From Bacteroides thetaiotaomicron VPI-5482 (GTDB lineage Bacteria; Bacteroidota; Bacteroidia; Bacteroidales; Bacteroidaceae), in NCBI RefSeq assembly GCF_000011065.1, contig NC_004663.1:1-64000 (forward strand): DNA of 64,000 bases. The letters are read 5' to 3'. A program made the position numbers and the translations under genes. The number at the start of each line of letters is the position of its first letter. The stretch's first letter is position 1. Of this stretch, positions 54,778-61,620 are shown piece after piece. The notes under the pieces were generated by a model. That model saw nothing but the letters and a program-made list of their open reading frames with translations, made no database searches and was not told the origin of the DNA.

Positions 54778-55715
54778 GAAACGAATATTTTTTCAGGGTG
54801 GCGGGGCTGACATTCTCCGTCATCCTTCCCGGTGGGCTGGACGCAGAGACGCTGCTGCCCTCCTTCCGTCCGTTCCGGTGCGGGGAATGCCCGGAAGGGG
54901 AACGGATTTTCCGGCTGCTTGCCGACACCCGTCCCTTTGCGGATGACGGGAAACGCGCGGAGCTGCTGGACGAGTCGTCCAACGACATGGGGCATGTATG
55001 CCTTCTGCGCATTCCCGGCGGTTACCGGACGGAGATAAGTTACGGCCCTATGGATGGTGGCGCACATCTCATGACTGTGGACACTGCTTTTGACGATGCC
55101 ACGGCCTTCCTCCGGGTGGAGGACCCGTCCATGGGGGAGGTACTGTCGTCCATGCTCCGCATCCTCTACGCCCAGGCGGCACTCGGGCGGGACGCCGTTT
55201 CCGTCCATGCCTCCTGCGTCAGCCTGAAAGGCAGGGGCTACCTTTTCCTCGGCAAGAGCGGCACGGGCAAGAGCACGCACTCCCGGCAATGGCTGGAGGC
55301 CTTTCCGGACTGCCGCCTGCTGAATGACGACAATCCCGTGCTGCGGATAGAGGACGGCATGGTATCGGTCTACGGCACGCCGTGGAGCGGGAAGACACCC
55401 TGCTACAGGAACGAGCGCCGTCCCGTGGCCGGAATCGTCCGCCTGCAACAGTCCGGCACGAACCGGTTCACCCCGCTTGAGGGGCCGGAAGCTTTCGCCG
55501 CATTGCTGCCCTCCTGCTCCGCCATCCGTCAGGACATCCGCCTGCATGACGAACTTTGCCGTATCCTGATACGGGTAACCGAACAGGTGCCCGTCGGACG
55601 GTTGGAATGCCTGCCCGACCGGGAGGCCGCATGGCTCTGTTTCGAGAGCCTGTACGTGCGGGATGCGAAAGCCCGGGAAGTACGGGACGGCCTGCCGGAG
55701 AACGGCGGACTATGA
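54774..55715 (+). CDS. HPr-kinase-like serine kinase
   Basis: 313 residues from ATG 54774. Walker A is FLGKSGTGKSTHSRQWLEAF (about 160-179), followed by LLNDDNPVLRIEDG (Asp pair) and YGTPWSGKTPCYRNERRPVAGIV, as in HprK-related proteins of peptide clusters, where a homologue phosphorylates the C-terminal Ser of a lasso peptide. The first ~130 residues are a domain of unknown type. GC-rich; third gene of the PqqD trio. Confidence 0.8.
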   Translation: MRNEYFFRVAGLTFSVILPGGLDAETLLPSFRPFRCGECPEGERIFRLLADTRPFADDGKRAELLDESSNDMGHVCLLRIPGGYRTEISYGPMDGGAHLMTVDTAFDDATAFLRVEDPSMGEVLSSMLRILYAQAALGRDAVSVHASCVSLKGRGYLFLGKSGTGKSTHSRQWLEAFPDCRLLNDDNPVLRIEDGMVSVYGTPWSGKTPCYRNERRPVAGIVRLQQSGTNRFTPLEGPEAFAALLPSCSAIRQDIRLHDELCRILIRVTEQVPVGRLECLPDREAAWLCFESLYVRDAKAREVRDGLPENGGL

Positions 55716-55753
55716 ACGATGATTGATAAACCCTAAATAAAGCAAAGAAAGCA

Positions 55754-56539
55754 ATGAAAAGAAAAGACTGTTTTTGGATTGTGGCGGTGGCAGTGCTCCT
55801 GCTCTCCTCCTGCAGTTCGTCGAAGAAATTCGTCTACCTGCAGGACATGGAGATGGGGCTCGGCTATCCGTATGACACCAGGTATGAGGCGGTGGTGCAT
55901 GCCAACGACCGCCTGGACATCACCGTGAGCAGCAAGAACCCCGAGCTGTCCATCCCGTTCAACGCGGGCGGCGGGGCCTTCTCGGTGGGTGCCAACGGCG
56001 CGGTGACGGAGTCCGCTGCCGTGAAGAAAGGCTACCGTGTGGACGTGGAAGGGAACATTAGTTTCCCCATCCTGGGCAAGCTGCATGTGGAGGGGCTGAA
56101 GGTGAGCGAGGTGACCGCCCTGATACGCAACCGCATCATCGACGGGAAGTATATCAAGGACCCGCTGGTGTCGCTGGAGTTCCTCAATTTCAAGTATTCC
56201 GTCCTGGGCGCGGTGGGCAACACCGGCACCTTCTCGGTGGAGGGCGACCGCATCACCCTGCTGGAGGCCATCGCCAAGGCGGGCGATGTCACCCAAAGGG
56301 GCCGGGTGAACCGTGTGGCGGTCATCCGTGAGGAGGACGGGCAGCGGGTGATGTACCAGCACGACCTGCGCAGCAAGGAGCTGTTCGAGTCGCCCTGCTT
56401 CTACCTGCAACAGAACGACATCGTCTATGTCGAACCGAAATACCGCAAGCAGGACCGCGAGGACAAGGGCTGGAAGTACACCACCGGAATCCTCTCGTTC
56501 ATCACGGCCGTCTGCTCCGTCATCTGGGCCATCAAGTAA
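55754..56539 (+). CDS. wza: Wza-like polysaccharide export lipoprotein
   Basis: 261 residues. Lipobox LLSSC (Cys ~20). Poly_export domain (DRLDITVSSKNPELSIPFN...GYRVDVEGNISFPILGKLHVEGL, ~55-125), a SLBB domain (FKYSVLGAVGNTGTFSVEGDRITLLEAIAKAGDV, ~150-185) and a C-terminal membrane helix (~240-258). It forms the outer-membrane channel for capsule export with the BY-kinase encoded next. Confidence 0.9.
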   Translation: MKRKDCFWIVAVAVLLLSSCSSSKKFVYLQDMEMGLGYPYDTRYEAVVHANDRLDITVSSKNPELSIPFNAGGGAFSVGANGAVTESAAVKKGYRVDVEGNISFPILGKLHVEGLKVSEVTALIRNRIIDGKYIKDPLVSLEFLNFKYSVLGAVGNTGTFSVEGDRITLLEAIAKAGDVTQRGRVNRVAVIREEDGQRVMYQHDLRSKELFESPCFYLQQNDIVYVEPKYRKQDREDKGWKYTTGILSFITAVCSVIWAIK

Positions 56540-56554
56540 ACACATCTCTGAATT

Positions 56555-58894
56555 ATGCAAAACAACAGTTTATCCAACAAGAACGAACAGGGCGTCAACT
56601 TAGTGGACCTGTCCGTCTATCTGCTGTCGAAGTGGAAGTGGTTCGTGCTGTCCGTGCTGCTTTTCGGGGGGATGGCGTGGTACCACTACGCCAAATCCCC
56701 GCTGGTGTTCTTCCGCTCCGTCACGGTCATCATCAAGGACCCGTCCAACAAGACCTCCACGGCGGGGCTCGACCGCTACGACAACTATATCAACAAGGTG
56801 AACGTGGCCAACGAGATTCTCCAGTTCCGTTCCAAACGGCTGATGCGCGAGGTGGTGCAGCGCCTGCACGCCGACGTGGACTACCGTGTGGAGAGCGGGC
56901 TGCGTATGAACGAGCTCTATACGCTGTCTCCGGTGAACGTCTCCTTCATCAACGTGCTGCCCGAACGGCACATCTCGTTCGTGGTGACGCCCAAGGACGA
57001 TGCGACGGTGACGCTTTCCGGGTTCGGGGGGCTGCCTGCCGCCAAGGATAGCTATGACGTGCGGCTGAACGACACGCTGGCCGTCGGCGGCGAGCGGATA
57101 TTGGTGACGGGTACCGACCACTGGGGCAAGTCGTGGACGGGTCGCGAGATCCACGTCGTCAAGAACCCGCTGAACGCCGTGGCGGGACGCCTCCAGGGCA
57201 GCATGGGAATCCGGCAGGAGGAGGACGAGTCGTCCATCCTCGTGCTCTCGCTGAAGGACGGCTCGCCCCTGCGTGCCGAGGACGTGCTGAACACGCTGGT
57301 GAACGTGTATAACGCGGAAGCCGTCAACGACAAGAACCAGGTGGCGGTGAACACCTCCGAGTTCATCAACGAGCGCCTGCTCATCATCGAGCGGGAGCTT
57401 GGCGGCGTGGAGACCGAGCTGGAATCGTTCAAGCAGCACAACCAGGTGATGGACATCGGCTCGCTGGCCGGCCGCTACATGGGCGAGGCACAGGCCTACA
57501 GCGCCGACGCGCTGGAGCAGGAGACCCAGCTGAAACTGGCGCGGTTCATCAAGGAGTACCTCACCGACCCCACGAAAAGCCGTGACCTCATCCCCTCGGG
57601 GACGGGCATCAGCGACGCCGCCGTGGAGGGGCAGATAAACCAGTACAACGCCCTGAAGCTGAAGCGCGACAAGCTGATAGCCGACAGCAGCGAGAGCAAC
57701 CCCGTGGTGGAGGAGCTTAACAACAGCATACACGCCCTGAGGCAGAGTATCATCCGTGCGGTGGACAACATGATTGTGGGGATCAACATGAAGCGCAACG
57801 ACGCGCGCAGCCGCCAGGAGCAGGCACAGGCGCGGTTTACCACCGTGCCCACCAAGGAACGGCAGATGCTCTCCATCGAGCGGCAGCAGAAAATCAAGGA
57901 GGCGCTCTACATGTTCCTTCTCAACCGGCGGGAGGAGAACGCCCTCTCGCAGGCGATGGCCGACAACAACGCGCGCACCATCGACAGCGTGGACGGACCC
58001 GCGGGACCCATCTCACCCGTGCGCAACCGCATCCTGCTGCTCGGGGTGCTCGTCGGCCTGGCCGTCCCCGGCGTGGTGTTCCTCATGATCCTCTTCATGG
58101 ACACCCGGGTACACAGCCGCAAGGACCTGAAGGGCGCGGTGAGCATTCCTTTCCTCGGCGAAGTGCCGCAGGACAAGGAGGCGGCGAAAGCGGGTGTTGC
58201 CGTCGGCGAGGAAGACGGCATGCTGGCCGAGAGTTTCCGCATCCTGCGCACCAACATGACATTCATGGTGAAAAAAGACAAACCGATGCAAGTCGTCACC
58301 TTCACTTCGTTTAATGAAGGTGCGGGAAAGACGTTCATTTCCCGCAACCTTGCCATGAGCCTCGTGCTCACCCGGAAACGTGTGGTGCTGGTGGACCTCG
58401 ATATCCGCAAGGGCACCCTGAGCCGCCACTTCCATAAACACCCGGTGGGCGTGACCAACTATCTGGCCGACGACTCCATCCGCCTGGACGACATCATCCA
58501 CACCGACGGGAAATTCGACAACCTTGACATCATCTCATCTGGTACGGTGGCACCCAACCCTGCGGAGCTGCTCATGGACGAACGGCTTGACGCGATGGTG
58601 GAGGAACTGCGCCAACGCTACGACTACATCATCGTGGACAATGTCCCCGTGGGCATCGTGGCGGACGCCACTATCACCAACCGCATCAGCGACCTCACCA
58701 TCTTCGTGGTGCGCGCCGGCCGCCTGGACCGCCGCCTGCTGCCCGACATGGAGGAGCTTTACCGCGATAACAAGCTCCGCAACATGGCAATTATCCTCAA
58801 CGGGGTGGGCCCGCACCGCCGTGGCTACGGTTACGGATATGGATACGGGTATGGCTATGGTTACGGATACGGGAAACACGGGAGAAGGAAATGA
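56555..58894 (+). CDS. wzc: Wzc-like polysaccharide co-polymerase and BY-kinase
   Basis: 779 residues. Wzz domain with helix ~27-45, a long periplasmic coiled part, GNVR/PVRNRILLLG helix (~490-515) and a cytoplasmic BY-kinase: Walker A SFNEGAGKTFISRNLA, Walker A' VVLVDLDIRKGTLS, Walker B YIIVDNVPVG. The tail is a tyrosine cluster made of eight GY repeats (58823-58870). Autophosphorylation on that cluster cycles chain growth and export. Length and domain order are standard. GC-rich like its three upstream neighbours. Confidence 0.92.
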   Translation: MQNNSLSNKNEQGVNLVDLSVYLLSKWKWFVLSVLLFGGMAWYHYAKSPLVFFRSVTVIIKDPSNKTSTAGLDRYDNYINKVNVANEILQFRSKRLMREVVQRLHADVDYRVESGLRMNELYTLSPVNVSFINVLPERHISFVVTPKDDATVTLSGFGGLPAAKDSYDVRLNDTLAVGGERILVTGTDHWGKSWTGREIHVVKNPLNAVAGRLQGSMGIRQEEDESSILVLSLKDGSPLRAEDVLNTLVNVYNAEAVNDKNQVAVNTSEFINERLLIIERELGGVETELESFKQHNQVMDIGSLAGRYMGEAQAYSADALEQETQLKLARFIKEYLTDPTKSRDLIPSGTGISDAAVEGQINQYNALKLKRDKLIADSSESNPVVEELNNSIHALRQSIIRAVDNMIVGINMKRNDARSRQEQAQARFTTVPTKERQMLSIERQQKIKEALYMFLLNRREENALSQAMADNNARTIDSVDGPAGPISPVRNRILLLGVLVGLAVPGVVFLMILFMDTRVHSRKDLKGAVSIPFLGEVPQDKEAAKAGVAVGEEDGMLAESFRILRTNMTFMVKKDKPMQVVTFTSFNEGAGKTFISRNLAMSLVLTRKRVVLVDLDIRKGTLSRHFHKHPVGVTNYLADDSIRLDDIIHTDGKFDNLDIISSGTVAPNPAELLMDERLDAMVEELRQRYDYIIVDNVPVGIVADATITNRISDLTIFVVRAGRLDRRLLPDMEELYRDNKLRNMAIILNGVGPHRRGYGYGYGYGYGYGYGYGKHGRRK

Positions 58895-58944
58895 CCGATA
58901 TACTTCAAGCATTTACGTTTAATCTTTTTAAATATAATTACATT

Positions 58945-59103
58945 ATGACACAAGAAATCAGGTATCAGATTAACGGGTGGCCGGAAAAGACAATCCATGC
59001 CGGCACAGCCCCGTCAAGAGGTCCCGGGACAAGTCCGGAGGCGATGACGGAACCTCCCTTACAGATACGGGGGCGTATGCTGCCCTATACGGAAGCCGTA
59101 TAA
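58945..59103 (+). CDS. Small ORF of unknown function
   Basis: 52 residues from ATG 58945 (MTQEIRYQINGWPEKTIHAG...), Pro/Gly-rich, no Cys, no signal peptide. It lies in the space between wzc and the 66-residue peptide gene. It may be a peptide substrate or a chance ORF; nothing decisive is visible. Confidence 0.35.
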   Translation: MTQEIRYQINGWPEKTIHAGTAPSRGPGTSPEAMTEPPLQIRGRMLPYTEAV

Positions 59104-59155
59104 GGCAGCTTATCACTAAATAAGGATACATTAACTTTTTAAAACATTAAAGTAT

Positions 59156-59356
59156 ATGGACGAAAATGAAAACAAAGGCTTAAAAACTTACGAGTCTCCT
59201 TCCACGAAGAAAACTCAGGTGGAATTGGAAGGAAACCTGTGCGGCTCTACTAGTCACACGGCTCAGTCGCCCGGTACAACAACTACGGCTCAGGAAGTCA
59301 ACCAATCTTTTGGAACAGCGAATGACTTTACTAATGATTCTTGGGATAATAACTAA
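59156..59356 (+). CDS. Small peptide with possible leader/core layout
   Basis: 66 residues. An acidic start (MDENENKG) and the segment LKTYESPSTKKTQVELEGNL (9-28) resemble the Y-x-x-P...VxxE motif of short Bacteroidetes peptides. Then follow CGS and a Ser/Thr/Asn/Gln-rich, positively uncharged tail ending in FTNDSWDNN. There is no signal peptide. Such a layout (conserved leader, one Cys-Gly-Ser, variable polar tail) would fit a substrate for the PqqD/nucleotidyltransferase/kinase trio 3.5 kb upstream. That link is inference. A lipoprotein gene starts 21 bp after. Confidence 0.6.
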   Translation: MDENENKGLKTYESPSTKKTQVELEGNLCGSTSHTAQSPGTTTTAQEVNQSFGTANDFTNDSWDNN

Positions 59357-59376
59357 TGAATAAGAACATAATCTGA

Positions 59377-61551
59377 ATGAATATGAATAAGAGATTTTTG
59401 ATTCCGGCTCTTGCTTGGTCTTTGCTGGCTTTAAGCTTTGCCGGTTGTACAGATGACAATATGTCGGGTAGCGATCCCCTGCCGGAAGGTACGGAATTCG
59501 ATTTCGGCACCACGGTTGAGTCTAACCGGACGCGCACCTATTACGATCCCGCGGATGTGGCGGATCCGGACGCTACCTCCTGGAAGATTTTCTGGAACTA
59601 TGAGTCTTCTTTGGACCACATCTACATCTATTCCCCCCAGGCGTTGGCAAGCGCCAATCAGGCTTCGTACACCGTCCAGGCCACGAAGGACATGGTAGGG
59701 CCGGCTCCGGTTGCCAAGGACGGCGATGTTGGCGTGCAGACAAGTGGCGTTTCGAATTACGATTTCTATGCCATGTATCCGGCAAAGGCTGTAAAGTCGG
59801 GTAGCGGCAAGGACACATCGCTTTCTGCCACAATGCCCGACAGACAGACGGCTTCCACCACGGAAGTGATGACGGACGAAGCGGTTGGTGAGTTCCAGAC
59901 TACCGCTGACATGGACTGCGCGCTGATGATCGCGAAGAAAACGGGTTATAATCCCGCTACCGAGAAGACCGTGAATCTGGAGTTCGAACCCTTCGCATCG
60001 ATGGTTGACATTACCGTGAACGGCACCATCAAGAACAATACGCAGAGTGATGTGCGCGTCACCTCTGTCATCATCGAGGCAGACGCTCCTATTGCCGGTA
60101 GCTTTACGTACGATTACAAATCAAAGGAATTTACCTTCGGCGACGACGCCTCGAACAGCATTACGATCGATACTAAATTCGCCGATGAAGCTGGTGACAG
60201 GGTGGGTGTCATGATGGACGATGGCAGCCAGCTCAAGGTGAGCGCCTTCATGATTCCGAATCCGAATGTCACGTTGTGTAAGGTAACGGTCGTGACTGCA
60301 GATGCACGGACTCTGACCAAGAATTTGAATATGACCAACTTCGAGCCGAGGCAGATTCACTTCGTGAAACTTCCGAAGATTAACGTTAAAGATTTGAAGT
60401 TCGATTACACGATTTGGCTGTCGCAGCTCGATCCGAACATCTACCTTTCCGAGATTTCGTTGCCGGGTTCCGTGCTGTCGTTCAACTATCTGATGTCGGA
60501 CACATACAAGAAGACTCAAACAATGGAATTGAAAGACCAGTTCAATGCCGGTGTGCGTGTGTTCCAGTGCCATGTCAATACCATCGCTCAGACCTCCTCG
60601 ATAGATGGCGGCTCCACGTCGGTGGGTATCGCTGATTCTGATGGTAATAGCGTATTGAAATCTGACAACAGTGGTTACTGGACCCTCGGCGACGTACTGA
60701 TAGCACTGCAAAAGGAGATGTCCGGAACCCACAAGGATGAGTTCTGCGTGCTCGCCATCTCCGACTGGATTAGCGGCATAACTACGGCACAGTTGTCCAC
60801 TTTGTACAGCCGCCTGAAAGTCGTGCTTGACAAAGTCGAAGACATGGGACTGATTGCAACCGGTATCAATCCCAACACCACCATCGGTGACGTCAAGGGG
60901 AAAGTGATTGTCAAGGTGCAGCTTAACGACGGATACACCGACGCATGGAACCAACTGTCCGGAGCCAATGTATGGATGAATACCTTTAATGAGGTTGCTG
61001 AAGAAAATGTGTATTATTCGCCCATGCCTTATGGCGCTCAACCTAATAAGAATGCCGGTGGCACATCGGCTTCGGCTCTGACCGAGAACATGAATATCAT
61101 CTACTCTGATTGTGCCAATCCGATAAAAAAATCTAAGGGTTTATCTGGTCTTGAGTGGCGAAGCGGCATTCAAGACAACGCAACAGCCGTTCTTGCCGCA
61201 TACAGCGATAATTACGAATCAACCAAACATAATAACTTCTCGATGACCTATTTGGGAGGTTGCGGCGCTATACGTGAACATTTCGTCACTGACGATGAAT
61301 ATTACTATCCTTCACAAGTTGCTTCTACCCTTAACAACCTTTGGCTTCACAACAACAACAAACCGGCAGCGAAGCCATGGGGTTGGGTAATGTTCAACTG
61401 CGTAGGCACTGAGGCGACTACCACTCAAGGCATCCAGGCCGTGATTGAGCACAATGCGGATCCGGAGTTCAAGCTCGCCCGCCGTTCCGCTGCCAAGGCA
61501 AAGCCTTCGGGTGACACGAAGGGTATTGCCAACGGTGGTACTGTATTCTGA
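59377..61551 (+). CDS. Lipoprotein: fimbrillin-like domain fused to PLC-like domain lacking the catalytic His
   Basis: 724 residues. Lipobox SFAGC (Cys ~24). Residues ~40-330 have the fimbrillin (Mfa-like) pattern: a TRTYYDP start, YAMYPAKA, LEFEPFASMVDITVNG, and VIIEADAPIAGSFTYDY. Residues ~345-720 resemble a PI-PLC X-type TIM barrel: WLSQLDPNIYLSEISLPGSVLSFNYLM, then QTMELKDQFNAGVRVFQCHV. Active family members have G-T-H-D-S after LPG; here it is G-S-V-L-S, so the general-acid His and the Asp are missing. It is expected to bind rather than cleave. A palindrome follows the stop. Confidence 0.7.
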   Translation: MNMNKRFLIPALAWSLLALSFAGCTDDNMSGSDPLPEGTEFDFGTTVESNRTRTYYDPADVADPDATSWKIFWNYESSLDHIYIYSPQALASANQASYTVQATKDMVGPAPVAKDGDVGVQTSGVSNYDFYAMYPAKAVKSGSGKDTSLSATMPDRQTASTTEVMTDEAVGEFQTTADMDCALMIAKKTGYNPATEKTVNLEFEPFASMVDITVNGTIKNNTQSDVRVTSVIIEADAPIAGSFTYDYKSKEFTFGDDASNSITIDTKFADEAGDRVGVMMDDGSQLKVSAFMIPNPNVTLCKVTVVTADARTLTKNLNMTNFEPRQIHFVKLPKINVKDLKFDYTIWLSQLDPNIYLSEISLPGSVLSFNYLMSDTYKKTQTMELKDQFNAGVRVFQCHVNTIAQTSSIDGGSTSVGIADSDGNSVLKSDNSGYWTLGDVLIALQKEMSGTHKDEFCVLAISDWISGITTAQLSTLYSRLKVVLDKVEDMGLIATGINPNTTIGDVKGKVIVKVQLNDGYTDAWNQLSGANVWMNTFNEVAEENVYYSPMPYGAQPNKNAGGTSASALTENMNIIYSDCANPIKKSKGLSGLEWRSGIQDNATAVLAAYSDNYESTKHNNFSMTYLGGCGAIREHFVTDDEYYYPSQVASTLNNLWLHNNNKPAAKPWGWVMFNCVGTEATTTQGIQAVIEHNADPEFKLARRSAAKAKPSGDTKGIANGGTVF

Positions 61552-61563
61552 TTCCTTTTTACC

Positions 61564-61594
61564 TGCAAGGCTGCACGGCCCGTGCAGCCTTGCA
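61564..61594. repeat. Near-perfect 31-bp palindrome between two fimbrillin-fusion genes
   Basis: Arms of 15 bp (TGCAAGGCTGCACGG with its complement) meet around a single C. No T-run follows on either strand, so it is not an ordinary terminator. It could block 3' decay or lower expression of the downstream gene. Confidence 0.7.
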
Positions 61595-61620
61595 AACTAA
61601 TTCTATAGAAAAGAAAATAG

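Noticed and set aside
54717..55547. Long - strand ORF (276 codons) opposite the HPr-kinase-like gene, and similar ones at 53725-54699 and 55733-56560
   Set aside because: Same explanation: GC-rich coding DNA with well-supported + strand genes; low-complexity translations.
56600..57733. Long - strand ORF (377 codons) opposite the BY-kinase gene
   Set aside because: It is a shadow: the + strand gene has complete Wzc domains, and high GC makes stop codons rare on the other strand. The translation is His/Val/Gln-rich with no motif.
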